From Campylobacter concisus (GTDB lineage: Bacteria > Campylobacterota > Campylobacteria > Campylobacterales > Campylobacteraceae): a stretch of DNA of 64,000 nucleotides. A program made the position numbers and the translations under genes. The DNA lies in contig NZ_PPAF01000038.1 of assembly GCF_002913045.1 (NCBI RefSeq), positions 62,001-126,000 of the forward strand, in the 5' to 3' direction. Position 1 is the stretch's first letter; the number at the start of each line of letters is the position of its first letter. Shown piece by piece: positions 27,238 to 37,354 of this stretch. The notes under the pieces are model-generated. The model searched no databases, had not been told where the DNA came from, and saw only the letters and a list, made by a program, of their open reading frames with translations.

Positions 27238-27693
27238 TTTTAAATAGGCTTGATGCGGAGCTAAATTTTACTATTTCTGTGGAATTTGGTGGGTTTTGGT
27301 GAGTGATTTGCTTAAAATATAAATTTATTTACCTGGGGTGACTTCTTGAACTCGTATATATTTCTATATTTCTACCAAAACGCTTGTGCATTCATAGCTT
27401 ACATGGTGGCATAGGCATACTACTGCTTTAGGTTTTAGGCAAATCTTTAAAATTTCATAAACGAGTAATTTTAGGAGTCGTTTCTTGGTAGCGAATGAAA
27501 GTTTAGCAAATTTTAAAATTTATGAGCGAGCATATCACGCTTCCAAATTCAGTGGCAAGTAATAACGAGACCTGAATTTGGTAAGTTGCTAATGCGAGTG
27601 AGTAAGATTTTAAAATTTGTAAGAGCATTTGATCAAATTTACAAAAACAAATTTAAAGAATACCTATTTATATATGTAAAATTACCAGATAGG
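27238..27693. other. Non-coding stretch with inverted and direct repeats
   Basis: About 455 bases without a convincing gene. It holds an inverted repeat ccaaattcag (27543-27552) / ctgaatttgg (27572-27581), with weaker pairing that may extend the stem outward to about 27521-27602. Three imperfect copies of a motif close to ttttaaaatttataagagcg occur at 27446-27465, 27511-27530 and 27609-27626. A structured RNA or an eroded repeat element would fit; no RNA family was recognised. Confidence 0.4.
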
Positions 27694-27720
27694 ATTTAAG
27701 AGCCAAAGAGGCTCTTAAAT
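27694..27720 (-). terminator. Terminator of the petABC operon
   Basis: Perfect 11-base arms (atttaagagcc / ggctcttaaat) around a five-base loop, directly after the petC stop codon at 27722-27724 on the minus strand. Confidence 0.75.
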
Positions 27721-27721
27721 T

Positions 27722-28765
27722 TTAGTGGAGTTCGCTCCAAACTTTGCGTTTCCAAAGCCAAGCAAAAATTCCTAATATAAAGAAGTAGATCATGACATAA
27801 AGCCCTGTACTCTCGCGCTCAGCCTTCTTCTTGTCACCTACTTTTTGGATATAAGCTACCACATCGTCTTCAGCAGCTTTATTTAAACCAACTCTTGGCA
27901 TTGCAGTGCCTGGTAACATCTTTTGAGTATCGTTTATAAATTTATGTAAATACTCATCGCCTTTTGAACGGATCATCATCGATAGGTCAGGTGGGTTTGA
28001 GCCCATATAAGCGGCAAGGCTTACTTTGTTGCTAAATGCATATTTTTTGTCATATTTTATATCATGACATCTTTGACATGCATCAGCGAAAACCTTTTCT
28101 TCAGTGATCTTATTATTTGCCTTTTCATAATCAGCAGATACCTTTTTCAAATAAGCTACTATATCGGCAGTCTCAGCATTTATATCGCCACCAGCACCCA
28201 TAAATGCAGTCATCGGGAATGGATGCTCGTCGTTAAATTTATGAGTTAGCTTTAAAGCCATATTTGGATTTTTAATGAGTGCGGCCAAGAATTTATCATC
28301 ATAAATTTTACCAGCGGTACTAAGATCTGGTGGCACTACACCAAAGCTTTGACTAGCTGTCTCAGCATCCATACCAGCTGGCATACCTGCTGCTTCTATA
28401 CCGTGGCATCCTGTACATCCTGCTGCTACAAAAGTATCAGCACCCTTTGTAGCGTCACCTTTTGTAAGATCAATAGAGTTAATGTCATTCCAAAATGCTG
28501 TATAGTCATCAAGAATTTTTTGTGCTACTTCTACATCTTTTGTGGCCGCATCTATACTTGCCTTATTTCCGCTAGCCTTAGCAGTCTCAAGTGCTGTCTT
28601 TTTTTGCTCTAAAAAGTGCTTTGCATAGTCAGTATCTTCTTTTGAAAAGTTATATTCGGCATTTGCAGTATGAGGGTGAAGCTTTGTGTGAGCATAAGGC
28701 TCGATACCCCAATATAAAACACCTGAAAGAATAACAACAATGGCAAAAATTTTAAGCTCTTTCAT
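27722..28765 (-). CDS. petC: Cytochrome bc1 complex, di-haem cytochrome c subunit
   Basis: A 347-residue c-type cytochrome of the quinol:cytochrome c oxidoreductase. Two haem motifs are visible, CTGCH at 117-121 and CQRCH at 230-234, so this is the di-haem form typical of Campylobacterota and not a classical mono-haem c1. An N-terminal segment (IFAIVVILSGVLYWGIEPY) and a C-terminal one (LYVMIYFFILGIFAWLWK, about 321-338) would anchor it. Two bases separate it from petB. Confidence 0.93.
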   Translation of the reverse strand: MKELKIFAIVVILSGVLYWGIEPYAHTKLHPHTANAEYNFSKEDTDYAKHFLEQKKTALETAKASGNKASIDAATKDVEVAQKILDDYTAFWNDINSIDLTKGDATKGADTFVAAGCTGCHGIEAAGMPAGMDAETASQSFGVVPPDLSTAGKIYDDKFLAALIKNPNMALKLTHKFNDEHPFPMTAFMGAGGDINAETADIVAYLKKVSADYEKANNKITEEKVFADACQRCHDIKYDKKYAFSNKVSLAAYMGSNPPDLSMMIRSKGDEYLHKFINDTQKMLPGTAMPRVGLNKAAEDDVVAYIQKVGDKKKAERESTGLYVMIYFFILGIFAWLWKRKVWSELH

Positions 28766-28767
28766 AA

Positions 28768-30012
28768 TTAGCCCCTCTTTCTTTCAAGTATTGTTATAAC
28801 TGGCAATGCAATTATAAATAAGAACAAGAATAGCAATGATGAATAAAATCCTATCCAGTCATTATAACCACCTGTTGGGAGTTTGCCATATATAGATAAA
28901 ACGATAAGATCGACAACTAAGACCCAAAACCATATAAAAAATAGTGGTCTTTTGTGAGCTGGAGCTACAAGGTCGCTTCTATCAAGAAGAGGTATAAGCA
29001 TAAATGCAACACCTGCAAACGCAAACGCGATAAGACCGATATTATAAGCAGAAATTCCAGCGATATCAAAGAAGAAGCCACGTAAAATTTCATATTGCCA
29101 CAAAAAATACCACTCTGGGTAGATATGTGGTGGGGTTTTTAGTGGATTTGCTGGCTCAAAGTTGATAGGATCCATTGCAAAGTTGAAGTGATAGCAAACA
29201 AGATAGATGACAAATATCATAAAGAATGATACATACATAAAGTCTTTTGCCAAAAATCCTGGCCAAAATGGTATAACTTTAGATTTCGCTCTATCGCCGT
29301 GTAGGTACTCTTGTGCCTCTACTTCAAAGTCTATATCTTCGCTTGTTAGGTTATTAACGTGTGGAACTCTTAAAGAGTAGAAGTGAATAACCAAAACAGC
29401 TATTGTTACAAGTGGCAATAAACAAACATGAAGCATAAAAAATCTAGTAAGTGTTGAGTCACCAACTGCGTAATCACCTCTAATCCACTCAACTAAAGCA
29501 TCACCAATAACTGGTACACCGCCAAAAAGCTGAGTGATAACAGTTGCCGCCCAGTAGCTCATCTGTCCCCATGGGAGCATATAACCACTAAATGCTTCCG
29601 CTGAAAAACAGATAAATAGCACCATGCCACTTATCCAAATGACTTCTCTGCCTCTTTTGTATGAACCATAGTAAAGTCCAGTAAGCAAGTGAATATACAT
29701 AATAAGAAATATCGTAGAAGCTGAAACAGCGTGAATATGACGCCAAAGCCAGCCATACTCGACCTCTTGCATGATAGTATAATTTACACTATCAAATGCC
29801 AAATTTACATCTGGTTTGTAATACATTAAAAGTAAAAAACCAGTAACAATTAAGAGCATAAAAAGCGTTGTTAAAATAACGCCCATTGCCCAAAGGAAAT
29901 TTATATTTTTTGGAATCCAGTATTCGCTAACTAGAACCTTCATAAGTTTTGTAAAAGCTAGGCGTTGATCAAGCCAGTCAATAACGCCAGTTGATTTATG
30001 AGCTAAAGACAT
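28768..30012 (-). CDS. petB: Cytochrome bc1 complex, cytochrome b subunit
   Basis: A 414-residue membrane subunit with two haem b groups and quinone sites. Haem-binding histidines fall in WLWRHIHAVSAS and IHLLTGLYYGSY (first pair members) and FMLHVCLLP and VIHFYSLR. The Qo motif PEWYFLWQYEILR is present, with the family's PEWY intact. About eight to nine membrane segments. It sits between petA and petC in the usual order. Confidence 0.95.
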   Translation of the reverse strand: MSLAHKSTGVIDWLDQRLAFTKLMKVLVSEYWIPKNINFLWAMGVILTTLFMLLIVTGFLLLMYYKPDVNLAFDSVNYTIMQEVEYGWLWRHIHAVSASTIFLIMYIHLLTGLYYGSYKRGREVIWISGMVLFICFSAEAFSGYMLPWGQMSYWAATVITQLFGGVPVIGDALVEWIRGDYAVGDSTLTRFFMLHVCLLPLVTIAVLVIHFYSLRVPHVNNLTSEDIDFEVEAQEYLHGDRAKSKVIPFWPGFLAKDFMYVSFFMIFVIYLVCYHFNFAMDPINFEPANPLKTPPHIYPEWYFLWQYEILRGFFFDIAGISAYNIGLIAFAFAGVAFMLIPLLDRSDLVAPAHKRPLFFIWFWVLVVDLIVLSIYGKLPTGGYNDWIGFYSSLLFLFLFIIALPVITILERKRG

Positions 30013-30022
30013 TGCTATCCTC

Positions 30023-30526
30023 CTAAGCTTTTGCTACTAATTTTTCGTATTCTGGGCTTGTTTCGCCTAGAACTAGCTTGGTTCCATCGATCTTAAATGG
30101 TGGTATATCAAGTGGTCTTGGAGGAGGTCCGTATGTTTGCATTCCGTCGGCATTAAATTCGCCGCCATGACAGGCACATACAAACATTTGTTTGCTTGCT
30201 TTATACTCAGGTATACAGCCAAGATGCGTGCAAAGTCCGATAAGAACTACATATCTAGCATCCCCTACGACAACATCTCTTTTGTCATTTTTAGCCATAT
30301 CAGGACTTTTTTTAAGGATGAAAATAGGCTTTTTACGCCACTCAACCTGCCTCATTTCCCCATCTTTGATCGGACTTAGATCAACTGTTGTGAAACCAGC
30401 AGCTTTTACACTTGGAAGAGGATCCCAAGTCTTTTTAACAGCCACTAGTGACATAGCGCCGCCGACAGCTGCCACAGCACCAAACGCAAGGCCGATAAAG
30501 CTACGTCTTTCTTGCTTTACTGACAT
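30023..30526 (-). CDS. petA: Rieske iron-sulfur subunit of cytochrome bc1
   Basis: A 167-residue Rieske protein. Ligands of the [2Fe-2S] cluster are Cys99 and His101 in CTHLGC and Cys117 and His120 in CACHGG; Cys104 and Cys119 would form the stabilising disulfide. The N-terminus QERRSFIGLAFG is a twin-arginine signal that also acts as membrane anchor. It is the first gene of petABC. AAAGGAATTT precedes the ATG. Confidence 0.95.
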   Translation of the reverse strand: MSVKQERRSFIGLAFGAVAAVGGAMSLVAVKKTWDPLPSVKAAGFTTVDLSPIKDGEMRQVEWRKKPIFILKKSPDMAKNDKRDVVVGDARYVVLIGLCTHLGCIPEYKASKQMFVCACHGGEFNADGMQTYGPPPRPLDIPPFKIDGTKLVLGETSPEYEKLVAKA

Positions 30527-30557
30527 TAAATTCCTTTCTATAAATAAATTCTTAACG

Positions 30558-30563
30558 ATTATA
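30558..30563 (-). promoter_or_regulatory. Putative -10 box of the petABC operon
   Basis: TATAAT on the minus strand (read GAGTATAATCG), about 32 bases upstream of the petA start at 30526. The surrounding bases are T-rich on the coding strand, as in other Campylobacter promoters. Confidence 0.5.
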
Positions 30564-30701
30564 CTCTCAAAAAATTAAAAAAGTATAATTTCTAAATATA
30601 ATCTGCAAAAATAATGTTAATTTTAACTTAAACGTAAATCTTGATTTTAAGATAAAAATTTTTAGGTTTTATGACTTCTTAAACTAAACCAAAAATCAAA
30701 A

Positions 30702-32567
30702 TCAGCCAAGCCTTTTCTCATTCATCTTTATATAAATATGTAAGATATCAATCGCAGCTGGCGTGATACCTGAGATTTCACTCGCAGCAAAAAGCGTAGG
30801 CGGTGCAAATTTCTCAAGCTTTTCGACCACTTCATTACTAAGACCACTCACACCTCTAAAGTCAAAATTTTCAGGAATTTTTACATCCATCATATCTTTC
30901 ATTTTTTCTATCTGATTTTTTTGCTCATTTATGTAGTGCTGATATTTACACTCGGTTAAAATTTGATCCACACTCGCATCATCTAAATTTGAAAATTTCT
31001 GATCAAGCTTTCTTAGTTTCTCAGCTGTAAAGCTTTTGCGTGCGACTATCTTTTGAAGGCTAACATTTTGACTTATTGGCTCTTCATCAAGACTAGCTAA
31101 AAGCTCTAAATTTTGCTTACTTGGCGTAATTTGAGTATTGTTAAGGTAAGCAAGTCCATCTTTTAAATTTTGCCTGATAGCTTCAATTTCATTAAAAGTC
31201 TCATCATCAAGAAGCCCAAGCTCATGGCCATATCCACCAAGCCTTAAAATGGCATTTTCCTCACGCAAAAGCAAGCGGTACTCCGCCCTACTCGTAAACA
31301 TCCTATATGGCTCTTTTGTCCCTTTTGTGACAAGATCATCGATCAAAACACCTATATAAGCCTCATCACGGCGCAAGACAAGCGGCTCTTTATTATCAAG
31401 TGAAAGTGCTGCATTTATGCCAGCCATTAGCCCCTGAGCGCCAGCCTCCTCGTATCCAGTCGTTCCATTTATCTGTCCAGCTAGATAAAGACCTTTGGCT
31501 TTTTTAGTCTCCAAACTATGTTTTAGCTGTGTTGGCTCGACGTAGTCATATTCGATAGCGTATCCATGCCTTACGATTTTTGCATTTTCAAAGCCCTTTA
31601 CAGAGCGTAGCATTTGCACTTGCACTTCATAAGGCAGGCTAGTCGAAAAGCCGTTTATATAGTACTCTGTAGCTTCAAGTGTTTGAGGCTCGATGAAAAG
31701 GTGGTGTCTGTCGCGGTCACCAAAGCGGTTTATCTTATCCTCGATACTTGGACAATATCTTGGTCCGATGCCCTCGATCTGTCCTGTAAAAAGTGGCGCT
31801 TTGTCAAAATTTGAGCGAATTATCTCATGCGTGGTTTCATTTGTATAGGCGATGTAGCATGGCAGCTGTGTTGGTGAGAAATTTTTAGTTCTAAAGCTAA
31901 ATGCAACTGGCTCTGCGTCGCCATCTTGCTTTTCTAAAATTTCAAAATTTATCGTTTTTGCATCGATCCTTGGACATGTTCCAGTCTTTAGCCTGCTTAA
32001 ATTTAGCCCAAGCTCTCTTAGACTGCCGCTTAGATCCTTTGCACTTAGCTCACCAACACGTCCGGCTTCTAGCTTATTAAATCCAACGTGAATTAGCCCG
32101 TTTAAAAATGTACCAGTGGTGATTATCACCTTTTTTGCGTTATAGATGTTATTTAGGTGGGTTTTAACGCCCGTTACTTCGCCATTTTCGCTTAAAATTT
32201 CAGTGGCAATCTCTTGAGAAATTTCTAAATTTGGAGTGTTTAAAAGCAAATTTCTCATATAAACTCTATATCTATCCATATCGATCTGAGCGCGGCTACC
32301 ACGCACAGCTGGGCCTTTGCTCTCATTTAGCACGCGAAACTGGATACCAACAGCGTCAGTTGTAAGTCCCATTTGGCCACCAAGTGCGTCGATCTCTTTT
32401 ACAAGATGTCCCTTCGCAAGGCCCCCAATGGCTGGATTACAGCTTGCAGCGCCTATTTGCTCGGCTAAGATCGTGATCAGTAAAGTTTGCTTGCCCATTC
32501 TAGCAGCCGCAAGACTTGCCTCAATGCCTGCATGTCCGCCGCCAACGACGATTATTTCATAGTTCAT
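30702..32567 (-). CDS. mnmG: tRNA uridine-5-carboxymethylaminomethyl modification enzyme MnmG
   Basis: FAD-dependent partner of MnmE that modifies the wobble uridine of certain tRNAs. The 621-residue length is typical. The FAD-binding [19 protein letters not shown] is at residues 7-25, [20 protein letters not shown] near 43-62, and the catalytic-cysteine region [11 protein letters not shown] near 195-205. The C-terminal [20 protein letters not shown] matches the family. Monocistronic, divergent from the Aas fusion. Confidence 0.96.
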   Translation of the reverse strand: MNYEIIVVGGGHAGIEASLAAARMGKQTLLITILAEQIGAASCNPAIGGLAKGHLVKEIDALGGQMGLTTDAVGIQFRVLNESKGPAVRGSRAQIDMDRYRVYMRNLLLNTPNLEISQEIATEILSENGEVTGVKTHLNNIYNAKKVIITTGTFLNGLIHVGFNKLEAGRVGELSAKDLSGSLRELGLNLSRLKTGTCPRIDAKTINFEILEKQDGDAEPVAFSFRTKNFSPTQLPCYIAYTNETTHEIIRSNFDKAPLFTGQIEGIGPRYCPSIEDKINRFGDRDRHHLFIEPQTLEATEYYINGFSTSLPYEVQVQMLRSVKGFENAKIVRHGYAIEYDYVEPTQLKHSLETKKAKGLYLAGQINGTTGYEEAGAQGLMAGINAALSLDNKEPLVLRRDEAYIGVLIDDLVTKGTKEPYRMFTSRAEYRLLLREENAILRLGGYGHELGLLDDETFNEIEAIRQNLKDGLAYLNNTQITPSKQNLELLASLDEEPISQNVSLQKIVARKSFTAEKLRKLDQKFSNLDDASVDQILTECKYQHYINEQKNQIEKMKDMMDVKIPENFDFRGVSGLSNEVVEKLEKFAPPTLFAASEISGITPAAIDILHIYIKMNEKRLG

Positions 32568-32735
32568 GATAAATTTTTCCTATTTTTTGATTGCGTGATT
32601 TTATCCAAAAGCATATAAAATTTAAATTTTTTAAAAATTTTTATTACCAAATTTAATGTAGAGTTTTTTATTAATAATATTTTAAATATTTTGCTGTTAG
32701 ATTTACAAAATTTTTAAAATCACAAAGGTATTTCT

Positions 32736-35700
32736 ATGATGAGTTTATTAAAAGTTGCTGGCTTTTTGCCCTACCTTGCGATCGCATTTTTAAATGCAAG
32801 CGTCGATCTAGCACACAAAATCACCATACAAAATGTTCTTTTAAAAACATACGATGGCGACATACTTTTTATCTTAACAGCCGTCATAAACGCAATGATC
32901 TTGCTGCCATTTATCTTTTTATTTTCGCCCTCAAGCTTTATAAACGATAAATTTGCAAAAATAAAGGTCATAAGAATTTGTGCCATTTTTGGCGTTATTA
33001 TCAGTGTAGCGGTGCTTTTTAGCTATCTTGCAGGCGCTTTTGGCGTAGCCTTTGCTTTAACGCTCATACTAGCCGCCCAAAGTGCTATCTACTCACCAGC
33101 AAAATACGGCATCATTAAAGCCCTGGTCGGCCCTGAGCGCCTTGGCACAGCAAATGGCATCATTCAAGCACTTACCATCGTTGCGATACTTTTTAGCTCA
33201 TTTTTATTTTCATTTATATTTGAAAATTTATACATTCAAGGTGAAAACTCAGAAGAAATTTTAAAAAGCGTCTATCCTATCGGCATCTTTTTGGTTGTTT
33301 TTAGCGCGCTTGAAGCATACTTTGCCTATAAGTTACCTTGCATTGATGAAAAAGACGAAACAAACGAAAATTTTGATATTAAAAAATATATTCGCCTTAG
33401 CTATTTAAGAGAAAATTTAAAAGAAGTAAGGTCAGATAAAAATATCTGGCTAAGCATCGCTGGACTTAGTATATTTTGGGGAATTTCTCAGATCATCATC
33501 GCAGCTTTCCCGGCTCATTACAAAGCCGTTTTTAACGACGACAGCTCGCTAGCGGTGCAGGCGATCCTTGCAGCAAGCGCCATAGGCATCGCATTTGGCT
33601 CATACGTGGCTGGCTCTATGTCAAAGCTTCACATCGAGCTTGGCATCGTGCCGATGGGCGCTATTGGTATATTTTTTTCGCTTTTATTTTTCGCATTTGG
33701 CTCAAGCATTGGCGTAGTGAGCCTTAGCTCATTTGCATTTGGCTTTTTTGGTGGAATTTTTATAGTACCGCTAAATGCGATGATCCAGTACTTTGCCCCG
33801 CAAAAGACCACCGGCAAGATAATGGCGGCAAACAACTTCTTACAAAACGTCTCAATGCTGCTATTTCTAGCTATTGGCATAGGCTTAGTATATTTTGAAA
33901 TTTCAACCACTGGGCTCTTTGTCTTTACAGCCCTTGTTTGTTTGATCGGTAGTTTTTACGCTATTTTGCAGCTTCCGCACCTTTTTACAAGGCTACTTTT
34001 ATTGCCATTTTTAAAGACAAAGTACCGATTTTTCGTTGAGGGGCTTCAAAATTTACCACAAAGTGGCGGCGCGTTACTTCTTGGCAATCACATTAGCTGG
34101 ATCGACTGGCTCGTGCTTCAAGCTGCAAGCCCAAGAGGCATAAGATTTGTCATGTATAGAACGATCTATAACAAATGGTATCTAAAGCAAATTTTTAAAT
34201 TTTTTAAAGTAATCCCAATAGGCGCAGGGGCTAGCAAAGAGTCGATCGAGCTTGTGCGTGAGTGCCTAAAAAATGGCGAAGTGGTCGCACTTTTCCCAGA
34301 GGGGCACATCAGCTACAACGGCCAGATAAATGAGTTTCAAAAGGGCTTTGAGCTTATCATCAGAGATCTGGAAGAAATTTGCATCGTGCCTTTTTACCTT
34401 CGTGGCCTTTGGGGATCTAGCTTTTCAAGAGCTAGTAAATTCTATAAAGACCTCACTTCTAAAAACGGCAGACGTGACATCATCGTCGCTTTTGGCAAAC
34501 CAATAACCACATTTATAAACGCTGCAAAGATGAAGCAAAAGGTGCTTGAGCTTAGCTTTTCATCGTGGGAGAGCTTTATCTCAAGGCAAAAACCACTAAC
34601 AAGCGAGTGGCTAAATAACGCAAAAGAGAGCAAATTTAAAGAGTGCGTGAGCGACAGCACTGGGCTAAATTTAAGCAACTTGAAATTTATAACAGCCGTT
34701 TTAGTCTTTATCAAAATTTTCAAACGCGAGCTAAAAGATGAGAAAAATATAGGCATCTTGCTACCTAGCTCAAGCATCGCAGCTATCGTCAATATGGCGC
34801 TTCTTGCCATGGGCAAAGTGAGTGTAAATTTAAACTATACACTTAATGAGACCTCGCTAAATCACGCCCTAAGAAAGGCAAATATAAACACAGTGATCAC
34901 CTCTAGCAAATTTCTTGAAAAGCTCGCACTTAAGGGCTTTGATCTAAAAGATGCGATGAGCGGCAAGGCTAAATTTGCAGAAGATCTCTCAGCCAGCGTC
35001 TCAAAAAAAGAGAAATTTTTAGCGCTTTTAACTGCCTTTTTTGCTCCAGTTTGGCTTATTAAGCTTTGCTATTTTAAGCGTGTAAGCTTAGAGGATACAG
35101 CTACCATTTTATTTAGTAGTGGCAGCGAGGGCGAGCCAAAAGGTATCGAGCTAAGCCACAAAAATTTACTTGCAAATATTAAGCAAATAAGCGAACTTCT
35201 AAATTTCAAAAAAGATGACGTGATCTTAAACTCACTCCCTGTTTTTCACTCATTTGGACTAACGGTCACCACGCTCATGCCACTTTGCGAGGGCATAAAA
35301 ATGGTAAGCGTGCCTGACCCAACAGATGGAGCAACTATTGGCAAAATGGCTGCAAGGCACAGCGTTAGCATCATCTTTGGCACCTCGACCTTCTTTAGGC
35401 TCTACACAAGAAATAAAAAGCTTCATCCGCTAATGTTTCAAAGTGCCAGAATGGTCGTAGCTGGGGCTGAAAAGCTAAAACCTGAGATAAAAGACGAGTT
35501 TAGGCTCAAATTTGGCATAGAAATTTATGAAGGTTATGGCGCGACCGAAACGGCGCCGGTAGCTGCTGTAAATATGCCAAATATCCTAGAAAAAGAGAGC
35601 TTAAAAGAGCTTACATTTAATAGACCTGGTAGCGTTGGTATGCCTCTGCCTGGCACCATCATAAAAATAATCGACCCAGAAACTCTTGAAGAGCTAGAAA

Positions 35701-36188
35701 CTGGCACAGACGGTCTCATAGTGATCGGCGGCTCGCAGGTAATGAAGGGCTATCTAAACGACGAAGCCAAAACAAGCGATGTAATCACGCACATTGACGG
35801 CGTAAGATACTATAAAACTGGCGACAAAGGCCACATAGATGAAAACGGTTTTGTTTTTATCGTCGATAGGTATTCAAGATTTGCCAAGATAGGCGGCGAG
35901 ATGATAAGTCTTGGAAGCGTCGAAGAAGAGCTTGCAAAGGTGCTTGGGGGCGATGTTGTATTTAGCAGCGCAAACGTGCCAGATAGCAAAAAGGGCGAAG
36001 CGATCGCACTTTTAGTAAAAAGTGGCACAGAGCCTGAAAATATTGAACAAATTTTAAAAGAGAGCAGCCTTGCTCCTATAATGATGCCAAGCTATATCTT
36101 CATCGTTGATGATATCCCAACACTTGCAAGTGGCAAGGTTGATTTTAAGGGGGTAAAAGCTCTAGCGGTCTCGCTTCTAGCGGAGTGA
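32736..36188 (+). CDS. aas: LplT-PlsC-acyl-ACP synthetase fusion (lysophospholipid recycling)
   Basis: A 1150-residue three-part protein. Residues 1-410: MFS transporter with about 12 membrane segments, corresponding to the lysophospholipid flippase LplT. Residues about 420-630: PlsC acyltransferase with NHISWID (HX4D) near 450 and FPEGHIS downstream. Residues about 640-1150: AMP-forming acyl-ACP/CoA synthetase with FSSGSEGEPKG near 793, YGATET and KTGDKGHIDENGFVFIVDR. In E. coli LplT and Aas are separate. The combined role would be to flip 2-acyl-GPE inward and re-acylate it. It has two ATG codons at the start (32733 region); the second cannot be excluded. Confidence 0.9.
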   Translation: MMSLLKVAGFLPYLAIAFLNASVDLAHKITIQNVLLKTYDGDILFILTAVINAMILLPFIFLFSPSSFINDKFAKIKVIRICAIFGVIISVAVLFSYLAGAFGVAFALTLILAAQSAIYSPAKYGIIKALVGPERLGTANGIIQALTIVAILFSSFLFSFIFENLYIQGENSEEILKSVYPIGIFLVVFSALEAYFAYKLPCIDEKDETNENFDIKKYIRLSYLRENLKEVRSDKNIWLSIAGLSIFWGISQIIIAAFPAHYKAVFNDDSSLAVQAILAASAIGIAFGSYVAGSMSKLHIELGIVPMGAIGIFFSLLFFAFGSSIGVVSLSSFAFGFFGGIFIVPLNAMIQYFAPQKTTGKIMAANNFLQNVSMLLFLAIGIGLVYFEISTTGLFVFTALVCLIGSFYAILQLPHLFTRLLLLPFLKTKYRFFVEGLQNLPQSGGALLLGNHISWIDWLVLQAASPRGIRFVMYRTIYNKWYLKQIFKFFKVIPIGAGASKESIELVRECLKNGEVVALFPEGHISYNGQINEFQKGFELIIRDLEEICIVPFYLRGLWGSSFSRASKFYKDLTSKNGRRDIIVAFGKPITTFINAAKMKQKVLELSFSSWESFISRQKPLTSEWLNNAKESKFKECVSDSTGLNLSNLKFITAVLVFIKIFKRELKDEKNIGILLPSSSIAAIVNMALLAMGKVSVNLNYTLNETSLNHALRKANINTVITSSKFLEKLALKGFDLKDAMSGKAKFAEDLSASVSKKEKFLALLTAFFAPVWLIKLCYFKRVSLEDTATILFSSGSEGEPKGIELSHKNLLANIKQISELLNFKKDDVILNSLPVFHSFGLTVTTLMPLCEGIKMVSVPDPTDGATIGKMAARHSVSIIFGTSTFFRLYTRNKKLHPLMFQSARMVVAGAEKLKPEIKDEFRLKFGIEIYEGYGATETAPVAAVNMPNILEKESLKELTFNRPGSVGMPLPGTIIKIIDPETLEELETGTDGLIVIGGSQVMKGYLNDEAKTSDVITHIDGVRYYKTGDKGHIDENGFVFIVDRYSRFAKIGGEMISLGSVEEELAKVLGGDVVFSSANVPDSKKGEAIALLVKSGTEPENIEQILKESSLAPIMMPSYIFIVDDIPTLASGKVDFKGVKALAVSLLAE

Positions 36189-36592
36189 GGCGCCGCTCTC
36201 TTTTTTGTGATAAAATAGCGCCAAAATACTATCCAGGTCGCCAGGTCGCAGTTGCAACTGACATTTGTATAAATCTTGAAAATTTTTTTGCAAATTCTGC
36301 TATTGATTTTATTTTTTTGCAAAGAGTTTTGTATAAAAATTTCTATTGCTTTTTAAATTTGGTGCAATTCGTGCGATTGTTTGCTAAATTCTGCCTTTAC
36401 AAAATTTTACTGACAGATCATAAAAGATTATGCCATACAAATAGTGAACAAATGGGCTATAACGTAGAAAAAGGTAACAAAAAGCTGCTAATTAAGATAA
36501 ATTTTGCCCTAAATGAGCTTAACAAAGAAGGAGCTTTAAGCGAAATTTCGCTTAAATACTTCGGCAAAGATATTTCTAAATAAGGAGAATCA
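36189..36592. other. Gap between aas and the ABC transporter operon, mostly decayed DNA
   Basis: About 400 bases of AT-rich sequence. The first 240 show no gene; a small direct repeat (ccaggtcg twice, 36234-36250) is visible. The last 150 bases hold the end of a degraded binding-protein gene described separately. The promoter of the ABC transporter genes should lie here, but the relic hides an obvious candidate. Confidence 0.5.
36437..36583 (+). pseudogene. C-terminal relic of a third amino acid binding protein
   Basis: The last 48 codons of an open frame match the ends of the two intact binding proteins that follow. The tail reads EGALSEISLKYFGKDISK, against EGKISEISMKYFGKDISK at 37345 and EGKLEAISKSYFGKDVSK at 38107. 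The rest of the protein is absent upstream. A good ribosome-binding site for the next gene follows the stop. It is best explained as a leftover of a tandem duplication that lost its 5' part. Confidence 0.75.
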
Positions 36593-37345
36593 ATGAATTT
36601 TAAGCCCATTTTTGGCTTGATCGCAGGTGCTTTTTTAGCTTTAAATTTAAATGCTTCAACTATCAAAAAAGGCGAACTTACCGTCGCAACTGAAGGTACT
36701 TACTCACCTTACTCATTTTATGATGAAAAGGGCGAGCTAGTAGGATATGACGTAGATATTGCAAGAGCAGTAGCGCAAAAGCTAAATTTAAAAGTTGAGT
36801 TTCTAACAGCTCCTTGGGACGCGATGCTTGCTGCATTTGATGCTGGTAAGGCCGATGTTGTATTTAATCAAGTAAGTATAACTGATGATAGAAAGAAAAA
36901 ATATGGTATGAGCGTACCTTACACTATGCCATATCCGGTAATTGTCGTGCATAAAGACAATAACGACATCAAAAGTTTTGCTGATCTAAAGGGCAAAAAA
37001 AGCGTGCACTCTGCAACTAGCAACTGGGCGGCGATAGCCGAGAAAAACGGTGCAACAGTGGTTGTGGCTGATGGCTTTAGCAAAGGCGTGGAACTTATCA
37101 TCTCAAAAAGAGCTGATGATACGATAAACGATAACGTTACATTTTTTGACTACATCAAACAACGCCCAAATGCGCCACTAAAAATCGCATACACAAGCAA
37201 CGAGCCGATGCCAACAGCTGCAATCGTTAAAAAAGGCAACACTGAGCTACTAGAAGCGATAAACAAAGCGCTTGATGAACTAAAAGCCGAGGGTAAGATA
37301 AGCGAAATTTCGATGAAATATTTTGGAAAAGATATTTCAAAATAA
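36593..37345 (+). CDS. Amino acid ABC transporter substrate-binding protein (copy 1)
   Basis: A 250-residue periplasmic binding protein of family 3 (polar amino acids). The signal peptide is FKPIFGLIAGAFLALNLNAS with cleavage near residue 21; no lipobox Cys follows. The fold is shown by VATEGTYSPYSFYDEKGELV and GYDVDIARAVAQKL. Its first half is nearly identical to copy 2, but the second half (ligand lobe) differs, so ligand preference may differ. A very good AAGGAG site precedes the start. Ligand is unknown; cystine, glutamine or histidine are all possible for this family. Confidence 0.88.
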   Translation: MNFKPIFGLIAGAFLALNLNASTIKKGELTVATEGTYSPYSFYDEKGELVGYDVDIARAVAQKLNLKVEFLTAPWDAMLAAFDAGKADVVFNQVSITDDRKKKYGMSVPYTMPYPVIVVHKDNNDIKSFADLKGKKSVHSATSNWAAIAEKNGATVVVADGFSKGVELIISKRADDTINDNVTFFDYIKQRPNAPLKIAYTSNEPMPTAAIVKKGNTELLEAINKALDELKAEGKISEISMKYFGKDISK

Positions 37346-37354
37346 AGGATTAAA

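Noticed and set aside
36185..36436. Start of an ORF of 132 codons before the binding-protein genes
   Set aside because: Only the last 48 codons resemble a protein family; the earlier part has no recognisable sequence and is better read as decayed DNA.
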